Source: Stenopsyche tienmushanensis
Taxonomy: Eukaryota > Arthropoda > Insecta > Trichoptera > Stenopsychidae
NCBI GenBank assembly: GCA_008973525.1
Contig: WACJ01000318.1
Span: 62,001 to 126,000 of the forward strand
Reading direction: 5' to 3'
Length of the DNA stretch: 64,000 nt
Shown: piece after piece, positions 1 to 9,905 of the stretch
Layout of the letters: each line of letters starts with the position of its first letter
Numbering within the stretch: position 1 is the stretch's first letter
Notes under the pieces: generated by a model
Databases searched by the model: none
The model's input: the letters and a program-made list of their open reading frames with translations, nothing else
What the model was told of the DNA's origin: nothing
Translations under genes and position numbers: made by a program

Positions 1-199
1 AGATCCTGGGTAAGCAGCTTCGTCGATTTGCTCATCAAAAGCTATTGGGGGAGCCCAGCTAATATGAATAAAGAGGTGTGTGGAACTGCTGGTTGTAGAA
101 GGTGGTAAAGTCTGTGTCAAAGGCATTACCACAATCCTCAACAGCCTTGTGTATACAGGGGAGAACGGCTTTAGGCTGCTCGAACGGCGACTCGTCTCC

Positions 200-301
200 G
201 TGGCTAAATACTATAAGTCGATACGAGTATCATGAGGAAGGAGTAGCCCATGCAGTTTGTCATCTGCTGCAGCTCTCTTCAAACTGAGGTCCCTTGAACT
301 T
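200..301 (-). repeat. Unassigned repeat, copy 1
   Basis: Read on the minus strand, this segment closely matches the plus strand at 57066-57176. Both contain CCTCAGTTTGAAG, GGCTGCAGCAGATGACA or a close variant, GATACTCGT and a final TAGTA-TTAACCA-like stretch. The matching part is about 100 bp with many substitutions. Neither copy shows a recognisable protein. In the second copy the repeat lies next to a LINE-Z tail on the opposite strand, so it may belong to a longer retroelement. Confidence 0.45.
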
Positions 302-525
302 AACATAACCTTTGTCTTTCCTCTTCCAATGCGCCTTTGGGTGCACATGATCTGAAGCTAGTTTTCCTGCGGAAATTTCGCCTCATTTGGAAGACAGAGA
401 GCAAAAGGAGCACTTGGATGCTTTGCACGTAGCGTTCTGAATGTAGAGAACAGGGCTGGCTAGACACGAGTGGCTTAGGACCTCGTTACTTAGGTTTGGG
501 CCTTCAACGACTTTGTAGTGTCCGC

Positions 526-673
526 GCGAAGATCCGTTCATGGACGCAGACCATGTTCTGTGGACATGTTTAGATATGACGAGGCGCTCTTTCGATGTGT
601 CAGTGATCTGGAATTCAGACCGGTTGGACCCGGAAACCTTGTGGTCTCTTTCCTCCAATTTTAGGGCTTTCTG
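526..673 (+). mobile_element. LINE-Z 3' end: C-terminal zinc-knuckle fragment
   Basis: The plus strand encodes CPREDPFMDADHVLWTC, a decayed version of the cysteine-histidine motif near the C-terminus of insect non-LTR retrotransposons (consensus here C-P-C-x8-H-x4-C, as in I, Jockey and R1 types). The second cysteine has become arginine. The conserved DNA tail follows: AGACCGGTTGGA, CTTGTGG and TTTTAGGGCTTT. There is no reverse transcriptase upstream, so this is a 5'-truncated, dead copy. The family has close to 20 copies in the window. Confidence 0.6.
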
Positions 674-981
674 TTAGAGTTTTGGGGAAAAAATTATTCC
701 CGGGGTTTATCTTTAGCTGGTTTTGCTGGTTTAAAATTTTAAAATTTAAATATTCACATCTGAAGGACTTTGCTCATAATAATGAAATGACGCAATTCAT
801 TTTATGCATTCACAATTAATCTGAAGAGCGTTAAGATCGAATGCATGCAAAGTATTTAATTTGTAAAATACATTAATAAAACAAGTTTTACGAATACGTT
901 TAGTTTTCTATCGCCAATACGTCCGTATAATTTTCAAACGACGACCGAATAAATTTATATTATAAATATATATTTGATACT
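674..981. other. AT-rich stretch, nothing recognised
   Basis: Low-complexity AT-rich sequence between the first LINE-Z tail and the first TTAA-1 copy. I see no ORF, motif or family match. Confidence 0.4.
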
Positions 982-1170
982 TTAACCCTTTCGATTATTG
1001 AATTAATTTTTAATTGACGTTAACATAGATGCTATATTATCGTCCAAGCAAATCCACTTTTTTCTCAAGAGCGCGCAGCGTGCGTGAAGCTTGTATATCA
1101 ATAAATGAACCATAACACCGTCGATAGCACACAATATTCATTAATTTATTTGCGTAAACTTAATATATGA
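982..1170 (+). mobile_element. TTAA-1 element, 5' part
   Basis: It begins TTAACCCTTTCG at 982. It then carries the family landmarks in order: ACATAGATGCTATATT, CAAATCCACTTTTTTCTC, GCGCGCAGCGTGCGTGAAGC, CTTGTATATCAATAAATGAA, ACACCGTCGATAGCACACAA and TTGCGTAAAC. The 3' half is missing or too diverged to follow. A TTAA target site and a CCCTTTG-type terminus are typical of piggyBac-like transposons and their MITEs. There is no coding capacity. Confidence 0.55.
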
Positions 1171-1189
1171 TATAACGTGTTTAAATATT

Positions 1190-2290
1190 AATGCTTTTAT
1201 TTATTTAAATAATCTTTATGCATCATCGCCATCTTCTTAGGCAATCCCACAAATAATGCTTAAAACTGTGATTTGACAAATAATTCAAAGGGAACTGCTT
1301 TAAAATATCCTATATTTAAATTTATTTTGTTAGTCAAATATATGTTCAAATGGTCATTAAATTGCAAATAAAACAAAAATACCATTGTCCGCGAATATAC
1401 CTCATAATAAGACCAAATATTAGCCGCTGAAAGAAGTCTGTATTATTTAGTTCAGGTATGACAATATTGATGATTAGTGACGATCTTCGAGAAATCGATT
1501 TTTTCTGCATGAAAAAGAATACATTCAAGATATTTATATTTGAATGACACGCTTTCAAACACATAAATTTTAGCATATTCCAAACAATCTGCTCACTTTG
1601 AATTTGCATATTTTATGTCCAAATTATGCTATGTCAAATCAGGCGAATTTCGTTTTGAATTATATAATTATTCAAGCAGCTCTTGGATGGAGAAGAGAAT
1701 CAAAAACAATTATCCCAATATAGAGAGGCAGTCTCGATTCTTGTATTTTTAAAAGAATACGACGCCAATTAACAAATGGCATTCAAAGGATTCTAACAAT
1801 GTTGACACGCTACAACAATTTGCATCCAAGAGAATTCCAGCAAAAAAATCCGACACCATAACAAACAATTTTTTTCATAATACAACAACTAAAACGACAA
1901 TCGTAAGGACGAATTCTATCATCGACGTAAGCGTTGTTAATGAACAGCATTTGGGATATTATGAAATTGCTCGGAAGGCTTTGTTTTGGCGCTGAGATGA
2001 CCCAGATTGCTCACGGATGAGCATATGAGAGCTTTTTCAAAAGCTCGTGATCCTCCAAGCAAGGTCAACAAAGCCATAAAAATTCCAACAGGATAATAAA
2101 ACAAATCCGCGTGATTCTTGCAGTCACGTGAAGGGACAAAAACAAAACTCGTTCTCGATTAAATAAAACTAGTTATGCGGCGATCATCTCTCTATCAACA
2201 CAACGTTTGACATCCATTCAACATCTTCTACATTGTAAATGCGATGGAAAGACTGCAAAATTTTCTAATGTAATTTGTTCATTATATCAA
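1190..2290. other. Intergenic AT-rich DNA, nothing recognised
   Basis: About 1.1 kb without a supported gene. A short minus-strand ORF near 1346-1609 has random-looking, Lys/Ile/Phe-rich content. I matched no repeat family here. Confidence 0.35.
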
Positions 2291-2624
2291 TAAATAGGGT
2301 CTTGCAATAAGGACGCTCGATTTTCAAATGTGAATAAAACAAGTTGCGTGCGAGATTTTCGCTCGTTTTGAAGCTGCGTTCGAAAGAATATTTTATGGTA
2401 TTAAGTATAGAATATAACATGGTTCAATTGTCCGCAGCGGCTTTGCTTGGTGGCACGTTTTCGGGAGACCTAAGTGTCCATCGTGGCATGCGCTACATGG
2501 CACGTCCTGTTGGAATCACATGTCGTCGATATCCATATCGTCCAATTTAGACCAAAATATGATCGATCTTAAGTGAACAGCGACTCGGGATGAATTTGGT
2601 GCTGGTGTACGCAAAAAGAGTATC

Positions 2625-2690
2625 AGCGATATGAAAGGCGGACCGGTTGGACACGCAAACCTTTTGGTCACTCCCTTCTCTTTTAGGACA
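2625..2690 (+). mobile_element. LINE-Z tail fragment
   Basis: It contains GCGGACCGGTTGGACACGCA, CTTTTGGTCACTCCC and TTTTAGGAC, the DNA just after the zinc knuckle in other copies. The knuckle itself is absent. It stands just upstream of a longer LINE-Z copy inside the TcF element. Confidence 0.5.
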
Positions 2691-2839
2691 TTATCATATA
2701 TTGATCTATTTGACTTTTATGTTGATGTATTTTTATCGCACAAAGTTGAGAATGAGCGTGTCCTCGTGGATGTGGATGTTAAATTCAGGTTTTGCACCTT
2801 GCTGTGCACTTTTTTTCAGCGGGCCGGCATGTTATCGAA

Positions 2840-3150
2840 TAGCGGAATCAATAAACAGCTCGGGTCAATCCCCATGTTTCGTTGTCTTTCGGATTATTGC
2901 ACGTCTCGGTTTCTCACAGGGCACGGGCGATTTAGGATTTCGCTTTTCAGATTTGAACTTTCCCCGATCTCAGAGTGTCATACGGAGATCCGTTCATGGA
3001 CGCAGACCATGTTCTGTGGATATGTTCGGGCATGGCGTCCAATTGCGAGGCGCTCATTTGTCGTATCAACGGTCCGAAAAGCGGACCGGTTGCGAACACA
3101 GTGCCTGTGACCTCTTTTAGGGCTTTTCGGAAAGAGCAGACTTCTCCAAA
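2840..3150 (+). mobile_element. LINE-Z 3' end including the LTGHG block
   Basis: This is the most informative LINE-Z copy. One frame encodes FLTGHGRFRISLFRFELS (about 2910-2975), the LTGHG-x-F-x-x-Y/F-L segment that lies between the RNase H region and the terminal knuckle in R1/I/Jockey-type LINEs. After a frameshift another frame encodes YGDPFMDADHVLWICSGMAS, the knuckle. The tail GTCCGAAAAGCGGACCGGTT follows. The LTGHG block and the knuckle together identify the family as a non-LTR retrotransposon. Upstream of it lies GGAATCAATAAACAGCTCGG, which also occurs at the far 3' side of other copies, so this copy is rearranged. Confidence 0.65.
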
Positions 3151-3419
3151 ATAGAATCTAACTCGGCTCTGATTGTCATTTATCCAAAAATGGACCTCAT
3201 CGCTTAAGATTTGGCGAAATGTTTCTCGAACGGAGCACTGATTTTGAAAATAAAATTTGATCATTTACGCACATTGTTCAACACTCATAACTTCCATGAT
3301 GATTTGCCATATATTATTGAATAATCCATAATAAATTTAACAGATGTTGCTTTAACAACGTATCAGCTATAATCTAACAAACTTTGAGCGTCTATATTGA
3401 AAGATGAAATGCATTTTAT

Positions 3420-4440
3420 TTGCATATGAATTTATCTACGAACTCGCAAAACAATAAATTGCATTTAACAGACCATTCAAACATTTTCCATTGACTATTA
3501 AAGCATTAAGTAATAAAAATGCCATAATATTTATATTATTCAACAAATTTCATAATTATAGCTTCTTAGAAATTATATTAAATCTCAAACTAAAAATCAA
3601 TATTCCAGAACGGAATTTTAATCTAAAATGATTTGGATGCATTTCATAGCAACAAAATACATTCTTATAACAAATCACGATCTGAACGGGTCCTCGCTAT
3701 CTCATGACCACTCGCAGCCCCAGAAATTATCGACGCAAAATATTGGACACGGACATCTTAATTACAAAATCAATCTTCAAATATTACAAACAATCCATTG
3801 GACAACACTCGAGATTTGATTTTGGCTCCAGAGGTCAATAATGGCAGTCCTCACTAAATTCTATCATGATTGAATGATTCATTCACGATTCAGCGTGTAA
3901 ACAATTTACTTATGGTCATAGACCGGTTGAAGGTTTTTTATTATTTATTTGTTTGACAGAATCGCAATACAATAAGGTGGCTTTACACTGCCAGGAATGC
4001 CTTATGAATTTATTTCGAATTCATTCCAACATACTTTCAACGTTTGGGCCTTCGACTAATATATGAATTGATTGGAATGATAATTGAAATTTCCTCATGT
4101 TTTCCACGTTTATAATACTTGGATAGGATTTTGATTTTCTATACGCAGATGAAGACAATTTGGACATGAAATTGCTATCGATTTTTAGGTCAATGCGTGA
4201 AAAACCCTTCACATGAATAAAATTCAATTTGCTAATCAATTCTAAAATTAATATTTGCAGAGCTTTTTGCATAATGAAAGACATTCGTTTTTAATGCTAA
4301 TCCAAAACGCTGAACGGTCTTGCAAATTGAAATTTATTCTAAAGTGTTGTCGCTGTGTAAAGTGGCAAATTGGCAAAAATATAATTAGTATACTACTGAT
4401 AAAATTGGGTTATGTTCCAAAAGTAAAAACAATACATCCA
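3420..4440. other. AT-rich DNA, nothing recognised
   Basis: About 1 kb. Short ORFs on both strands show no family motif and look random. No repeat family from this window was recognised in it. Confidence 0.35.
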
Positions 4441-4457
4441 TTTTACATTGCATTCGT

Positions 4458-4585
4458 CGTATCAGCGATCTGAAAGGTGGACCGGTTGGACGCACACACT
4501 TTGTAGCCCTCTTTTATGGCTTTTATGGCGGTATTTTTTTGGGGAAAAATGCGTACCCAGGACGTTCTATGGTCTCTGCAATCAC
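4458..4585 (+). mobile_element. LINE-Z tail
   Basis: It reads GTCGTATCAGCGATCTGAAA, GGACCGGTTGGACGCACACA, CTTTTATGGC and AAAAATGCGTACCCAGGAC, then TCTCTGCAATCACGAAAGC. The zinc knuckle is lost. A mariner fragment on the opposite strand follows at once, an arrangement seen at several other sites. Confidence 0.55.
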
Positions 4586-4589
4586 GAAA

Positions 4590-4650
4590 GCAACCGCTTT
4601 ATTGCTGTGAAGCATCGCGAATCGCTCGATTGAAACGTTCTCACGACTAG
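4590..4650 (-). pseudogene. mariner transposase fragment
   Basis: The minus strand encodes NVSIERFAMLHSNKAVA, matching the VSIECLAMFHSNK segment just upstream of the second catalytic Asp in the better mariner copies of this window. It is only about 17 codons long and abuts the LINE-Z tail. Confidence 0.5.
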
Positions 4651-4740
4651 GGAATCCAATCCCGGGATCCCGGACAGTTTTAGGCGCTCATGAATCCCGG
4701 GATTAGTAAACGTAATCCCGAACAAATTTGGATTGAAATT
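4647..4740. repeat. CCCGGGA-rich short repeats, possibly hAT-like terminus
   Basis: AATCCCGGGAT occurs twice (about 4660-4671 and 4701-4712), along with ATCCCGGAC and TAATCCCGAAC. Clusters like this occur in the subterminal regions of some BED-type hAT elements. No terminal inverted repeat pair or 8-bp duplication was established. Confidence 0.25.
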
Positions 4741-4917
4741 TTTATATAACAGAAATCGTACAACTCACCAGCAAGATGAATGCTACTAATTCGAGACATT
4801 CCTTGGAAACAATGGCGTAACTACTAATTGGCGAGCTTAGGCGACGCCCAGGGGCAGTAACTGTCTAATCTATATATACATATATATAGTACATATCAAA
4901 TTGTTATATTAACCTAT

Positions 4918-5172
4918 CCCTACCGGTGATGTATATACTACACCGCGACTCTAATAATGCGAATATCGATATGAAATATAAGAGATACGGGATTCAGAAT
5001 TTTTGTATTCCTCCGTATTATAATTACGAATCACATCAAAGTGTTATAGTGCATAAGTATTCATCTGCAGCGACGAAAATAAATAATTTGTCGGGAAATC
5101 GGGAATTTTGCAAGTTTTAATCCGTGTCTCAGCAGAAAGGAATTTTATCAGTCACATTGATGGTGTTATACG
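4918..5172 (+). repeat. Rep-B copy 1
   Basis: This is a 255-bp interspersed repeat starting CCCTACCGGTGATGTATATA. It continues through CTACACCGCGACTCTAATAA, GCGAATATCGATAT, ATTCATCTGCAGCGACG and ends CACATTGATGGTGTTATAC. A second copy in the same orientation lies at 14687-14903, and a partial inverted copy at 6600-6691. Copy 1 contains about 40 bp (CGGGAAATCGGGAATTTTGC and following) that copy 2 lacks. The class is unknown; it has no ORF worth calling. Confidence 0.6.
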
Positions 5173-5175
5173 AAA

Positions 5176-5240
5176 TTGCGAGCAAATGCGGTGCCCATCT
5201 TGCGCACAGCTTTCTCATGTTCAATTTTTTTAAAATACCT
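5176..5240 (-). pseudogene. mariner transposase fragment
   Basis: The minus strand encodes LNMRKLCARWAPHLLA, the linker block (LDMRKLCARWVPRLLT in better copies) that precedes the second catalytic Asp. It begins directly after Rep-B. Confidence 0.55.
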
Positions 5241-5454
5241 ACCATGACTGTTAGCCCACGTACTTTTAATCGACAGTCATCCAATACCATTTTGAAGTTT
5301 TTTTTCCACCATTTCAGCTTGTTTCAGATACTTACAGTGAGGAAAAATCATTTGCATACCTTACTGTAGCATAAAGCAACCACTACACCACCAGCAAGCC
5401 TATTTTATTATATATCACACAACAATCAGCCACATCTTTTAACTAACATTAATG

Positions 5455-5649
5455 TTAGCTTTTTATGGTAAAATATTGAGCATCTGTAATATTGTCATTC
5501 GAATGTCGGGTTATCCCAGATGTCATCAAATTTGCTTCATCAGAATCTTCTTCCGGCAATAATTCTTGAATATCCTCGACATTTTCATCGTTAAAGCCTT
5601 TTAATAGACGAGCTCTGGTCATAATTTTTTCCAGCATGCATTTAAGCAT
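5455..5649 (-). CDS. Unrecognised acidic ORF, possibly transposon-derived
   Basis: A 64-codon minus-strand ORF. Its middle (DENVEDIQELLPEEDSDEAN) is strongly acidic and looks less random than other short ORFs here. Acidic N-terminal regions of this kind occur in piggyBac and other transposases, but no domain is visible and there is no continuation. It may equally be chance. Confidence 0.2.
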   Translation of the reverse strand: MLKCMLEKIMTRARLLKGFNDENVEDIQELLPEEDSDEANLMTSGITRHSNDNITDAQYFTIKS

Positions 5650-6220
5650 GCAAGATTAAGGCGATAAAAATATTTACAATGGAAAATTTCAAACTGGGTG
5701 TTCAACAAAGATTGATGACATATTATATGTTTCAACCTTCCGCTTAATTCGATCACGTTGAAGATCAGTATCTAAATCGTCTGCCTTGTACGTTTCCGAT
5801 AACAACCAGCATTTTAATGAAGAATTCGCATCTTCGTGCCAAACTATAAATTCGAACATTTGGAGCATTTTCCTTGTCGCTGAAAAAAAAATTGGCGATT
5901 CGGTGCGTTTGACAATACGTGCCGCACGAAATGTGCAAGACCATAAAACGCAAAAACTAGAATAGTGAATGATGAAATTATTGAAATTGCGTAAGTCGAG
6001 TCGTAAGTGATAAGAGGTCGTTTGAATACCGATGGCATAATTTACAAATATCTAGATAAAATCTATTATTCATTGTTCGGTTCTCGGGAAGCAATTATAT
6101 GCGTTTCCAGTCACGTGCACGACTTGCATGAATCTACAAGAGTGTAATCAACAAGGCGTTTATGTCACCGACGATGCCCCCACACTTTCTAAGTCGCCCC
6201 GAAGATGCCTGAAGACTTGC
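5650..6220. other. Nothing recognised
   Basis: AT-rich sequence between the acidic ORF and a TTAA-1 element. The overlapping short minus-strand ORFs near 5765-6038 show no motif. Confidence 0.35.
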
Positions 6221-6749
6221 TTAACCCTCTGTGAGTTCATTTTACATAATTATTATCGTTCACACAAATCCAATTTTCATTCAGAAGCGCGCAGCATGCG
6301 TCAAGTTTGTATATCAATAAATGAACCTTAACACTATTGATATTTTTGCGCACTATAATAGCATTACCTTTGGTACCAGGCTGAATTTTAAGTATATATA
6401 TGATTTATGTGGCTTTCTTCTATGTATTATGATTCTAAAAATATCACCAATGATCTTAGAAGATCTTATACCCAATGCTTTTCGATCGGATACGGACAAA
6501 TCCCATTGTAATTTTAATGTTTATTGTGTCGAAATCACAAATGAAACGCGATAAAAAAATAAAAATAAATGGTAATGTAGAGGTACCTTTGCAAGAATGC
6601 ATACAAAAAATCTAAACTCCGTATCTATTATATTTCATATCGATATTCGCATTATTAGAGTCGAGGTGTAGTAAATACATCACCGGTAGGGAAGCTCATA
6701 TCGCTCGAGTTCGAACGCAAATATGCGCGATTCCCGAACAACGGGTTAA
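6221..6749 (+). mobile_element. TTAA-1 element with both ends
   Basis: It starts TTAACCCTCTGTGAG at 6221 and ends CCGAACAACGGGTTAA at 6746-6749, so the ends are imperfect inverted repeats (TTAACCCTCTG versus TTAACCCGTTG) bounded by TTAA. Inside are CACACAAATCCAATTTTC, GCGCGCAGCATGCGTCAAG, TTGTATATCAATAAATGAAC, GATTTATGTGGCTTTCTT and the 3' landmark CGCTCGAGTTCGAACGCAAA. It also carries an inverted fragment of Rep-B. At 529 bp with no ORF it is a non-autonomous piggyBac-like element, and the best full-length reference for the family. Confidence 0.6.
6600..6691 (-). repeat. Rep-B, partial inverted copy inside TTAA-1
   Basis: The minus strand reads CCCTACCGGTGATGTATTTA from 6691, then CTACACCTCGACTCTAATAA and GCGAATATCGATATGAAATA. 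It matches only the first ~90 bp of Rep-B and sits near the 3' end of the TTAA-1 copy at 6221-6749. Confidence 0.55.
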
Positions 6750-7184
6750 CGTCGACCTCGCCGTAGACCAGCGTCATCGGGAAGAACTCGATCAATTGAA
6801 CGACAACCTAATCCTTGACGAGGTCTTAATTGCCCGCTGTAAGTGCGCGGCTAATCATGGAAGCGTCTTCTCGATCAAACCTCAAATTTGTGGCTCCACA
6901 TTTCGAACAAACATCGCTATTGAATACCGCGCGCACTTGGATGATTTATGTATTTGGCTTTTCGAAATTGAAATCATTTGAGCGAGGATGACAAAGTGTG
7001 ACGTTAATGGCCTGATGACTAGCTATTTACGATATAAAATGTCTTCAATTAAAGTTATATCATGTCGATGACTTCTTTTCCTCGTGACTTCGGAACGAGT
7101 TCTTTCTGGAGTGCTGCAGTATTTTTATCGAATCGTTAATCGATCCCCGTTTTGATTATCATCCTTGAAATACCAAAAAGCATC

Positions 7185-7420
7185 TTCTATAATATGTACG
7201 ATCGCGGAAGCAACGTAGCGTCCAGACACTTTCTATCATAGTTACATACAACAGTAACCGCCATCTATGAGAGTTTGCAATCGGATTGTAGACACGTTCA
7301 AATATGGCATCCGATACGGCGCTCATTCGTCAAATCAGCGGTCCGAAAAGCGGACCGATTGAATATACTGACCATAAGGCCACTTCGTCCTTTTTTTCTA
7401 TGATCTGTACGATCTAGATA
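7185..7420 (+). mobile_element. LINE-Z tail joined to a mariner-type end segment
   Basis: The order is unusual. TATGTACGATCGCGGAAGC (the far 3' side of LINE-Z) is followed by AACGTAGCGTCCAGACAC and CCGCCATCTATGAGAG, which match mariner-end DNA at 49420-49490 on the other strand. A second LINE-Z segment then follows (ATGGCATCCGATACGGCGCT, CAGCGGTCCGAAAAGCGGAC, ATGATCTGTACGATC). The zinc knuckle is missing. Confidence 0.5.
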
Positions 7421-7499
7421 CTTTTTATCATTGTATTATATCATTTGAATATATCTAGAGACCGAGACTTTAAAGTACAGAAAAATACCGGACCGCCCA

Positions 7500-8053
7500 A
7501 AATCGACGTCGTTCAATAAAAACGCCTAAACTTTGTTAAGTTATAGCGGCCATGTTGTTAATGCAAAATCTATCAAATTTATTGTAAATTATACAGTAGC
7601 GTATAGCAAATTATCATGGAAGATTATAGTGTTGAATAATGTGTGTAAATTATCAGAATTTAATTTTTAAAATCAGCGATCCATTCGAAAAAATTTTTGG
7701 CGATGAGGTCCATTTTTTGATAAATGGATAAACGAATACAAGCAAAATTATTAGATATAACGATCAATTTATTGTATTTTAAACTGGATGATTCCGACTG
7801 CATGCCACACAGAGCATGCCACGATGGATATTCCGCACGATTTGTGGGCATTGGTATATTGCACAAAATCGAAAATTGGATCATCTGAATTCGTGTCGCC
7901 AAATAAATTTGTGAGAAATATTTGAATATTTTTATATTTTATAATAAATGCCATAAAATATTCTTTTAAATGCAATGCAAATTGAGTAAATATCTTATAT
8001 GTAATTTGTTTTATTTGCATTTAAAAATTGAGCGTTGTTGTTGAAATATCCTA
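7500..8053 (+). mobile_element. TcF element, internally deleted
   Basis: The left end is TTCAATAAAAACGCCTAAAC. The right end, read on the minus strand, is TAGGATATTTCAACAACAAC. Both match other TcF termini. Between them the plus strand keeps scraps of transposase: a block like EVHFLINGYVNKQNY near 7705-7755 with frameshifts, then ACHTEHATMDI near 7797-7830, equivalent to the CHTA motif just after the second catalytic Asp. It is much shorter than an autonomous element and is clearly dead. Confidence 0.5.
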
Positions 8054-8059
8054 TATATT

Positions 8060-9180
8060 GGGGGCAAATTTGCCTGACGGGATTAAAACTTGAGAGACAT
8101 TGGAATGAGCATGTTTAAAATGCATTTTTCCTTGTATTCAGCTCATTATCGATATTTTTAATGTACATTAGCATTTCAACATATCAATATTCAAACCGAC
8201 TGCGACGTAAGATCCGCAGTGAAAGGATTCTAACATCAACTGAATACAAAAACCAGTCGCTTTTAGGGCGGAAAATTGATTGAAATGGAATTAAAATGAA
8301 CGCTCTTCCATGCCATTGCATGACGGCAAGAACTCGTTTGGGACATTGCTATTTCGACACATCTTTTGATGCATTCTATGCGCTATTCGGATATCGATGC
8401 TTGAGAAACTGATAATGCCTGCCAAAAAAATGGCAAAAAAGTTGGCGTATTTGGTCTTGAAATATGTGCAATTAAAAATGCATGTAGCTTTATATAGGAA
8501 CCGGTTGGAACCGAATCAAATCGTAGACCCAAATATCTCCGATCGGTCGATAGACCTGTTTTTTGACGGAACCTATGCATTTATAATAAGGCAGAAAAAA
8601 TACATTTCGGACAGTTTTCGAAGGCCATCCGATTGATTTTGAGTTTCGAAATTTTGACGGCATTTTCGGCGATCGGGATCTGTTTACATACGGTCACCTC
8701 TGACGAGAAAGATCATTTTGCATAATGCATTAATTTCAACAAACGACTGGAACCGAAGCGATAAACAAACGAAGGCTTTTGCGGTCAAAGCACATAATCG
8801 CACAAAGCATTCTCGTCGCTCATTTTAAGCATAATTTCGACGCGCTGGCGTATCTAAAATCTCGGAGGACGTCTCTGTCGAACTATTTGAAAGGCTTCAG
8901 TTTCGAAGATCTGCCAAATCGAAAGAAATGGAAACAAGGTTGTAGAATGCACAGGGGGCGTCGTTTCGGCAGCACTGTTGTTGTTCCAAGTCTTCCGCAT
9001 AACAAGCACTGATAAAAAGCGACTACGAAACGATAAAATATGTCAAATAAATGCGCAAATATGCGATATGAAAACACGAATATATGTTATAATCCTAGAT
9101 CACTAATCATTAGTCTCACAGACTACAGATTTGACGTGTATGCATATTCTCGAACCTCCCCCACAACCGCTCAGTACTCA
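8060..9180. other. Nothing recognised
   Basis: About 1.1 kb. The more GC-rich part at 8730-9010 contains overlapping ORFs on both strands, but neither shows a domain, splice-bounded exon structure or repeat match. Confidence 0.3.
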
Positions 9181-9184
9181 CTAC

Positions 9185-9560
9185 AATCGATTTTGTTTTT
9201 CTTGTATATTTTCAAAATTAAGACAAAATTCCAATTATTTACGGAGGAGACCAGAATGAAATCTATACTAATCTGAAACTACTTTTTTCAACACGGTTGA
9301 TTTATTGATTTATTCAAATTTACGGTATAAATTTTTTTTTATATAATTATCTATTGTTCCTACCAGATTTATGTCAAAATATTATTTTAAACTATTAAAA
9401 AAAAATAAAGTCAAAAAATTATTTTAATTTAAAATATTCACTATTTTTGTGAAAATAAATTTATTTTTTAATTTTAAATGACTAGAAAGCTTAAATTCGT
9501 GTCAAAAAGGACACGCCTTTTTTTTATTACCCTTTACACTTAACCAGTCTATAACTTTTT
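9185..9560 (+). repeat. Rep-E copy
   Basis: Landmarks in order: CAATCGATTTTGTTTTTCTT, CCAATTATTTACGGAGGAGA, TTTTTTCAACACGGTTGAT, TGTTCCTACCAGATTTATGT, GTCAAAAAGGACACGCC and CCTTTACACTTAACCAGTCT. The same order occurs at 19905-20440 (plus) and, reversed, at 40960-41350. It has no coding capacity and its class is unknown. Confidence 0.55.
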
Positions 9561-9581
9561 TAAAGTTTATTTTTTATCTTC

Positions 9582-9905
9582 TAATATATAAAAATGAATT
9601 GGATTTTGTTCGTTCGAAATGCGCTCCCATACTGTTCATCGGATTGCGATAAAACTTCGTCAATTTATTGCTAATGATCCCGCGAATAACATAGAAATAG
9701 TCTAATATATAAAAAAAATCAATGTTTGTTTGTCCGTATTTAATGCGCTTCCATACCGTTGATGCGATTGCGATAAAACTTTGCCAATTTATTGTTGGTA
9801 CTTTCTCAAATAATATAGATATAGTACAATTAACTTACAGTAGATTTTATATATAAAAATCAATGTTTGTATGTTGGTTCATATTTATGATAAAATCAAC
9901 AATAT
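9582..9905 (+). repeat. Rep-H copy 1: three tandem ~120-140 bp units
   Basis: Unit 1 (9582-9702) starts TCTAATATATAAAAATGAAT and contains TGCGCTCCCATACTGTTCAT and GATTGCGATAAAACTTCGTC. Unit 2 (9703-9845) starts TCTAATATATAAAAAAAATC and repeats the same motifs. Unit 3 (9846-9905) is a truncated start (TATATAAAAATCAATGTTTG). The same three-unit order occurs at 54190-54540 and, inverted, at 12425-12740. The TCTAATATATAAAAAT start is reminiscent of Helitron 5' ends, but no CTRR terminus was identified. Confidence 0.55.

Larger units (their letters stand above)
2295..3405 (-). mobile_element. TcF element (Tc1/mariner superfamily) interrupted by LINE-Z
   Basis: Two TcF pieces flank a LINE insertion. 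At 2295-2560 the minus strand runs from remnants of the CHTA..ATMD motif (a CHVAHATMDT-like stretch) to the terminus TAGGGTCTTGCAATAAGGAC. At 3150-3405 the minus strand encodes SVRETFRQILSDEVHFWIN, matching the SDE-HF-x-N block of insect transposases, and continues to an opposite terminus at GACGCTCAAAGTTTG (minus strand, about 3380-3400). The pieces are in the right order and orientation for one element of about 0.6 kb plus roughly 0.6 kb of inserted LINE-Z sequence. Many frameshifts make it a pseudogene. Confidence 0.5.

Noticed and set aside
2631..3120. Overlapping ORFs of 157 and 159 codons considered as a gene
   Set aside because: They are LINE-Z tail sequence read in different frames. 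The LTGHG block and the zinc knuckle lie in different frames, so neither ORF is an intact protein.
4647..4740. CCCGGGA palindromes as a definite hAT terminus
   Set aside because: There is no paired inverted end, no 8-bp duplication and no transposase next to it; kept only as a low-confidence repeat.
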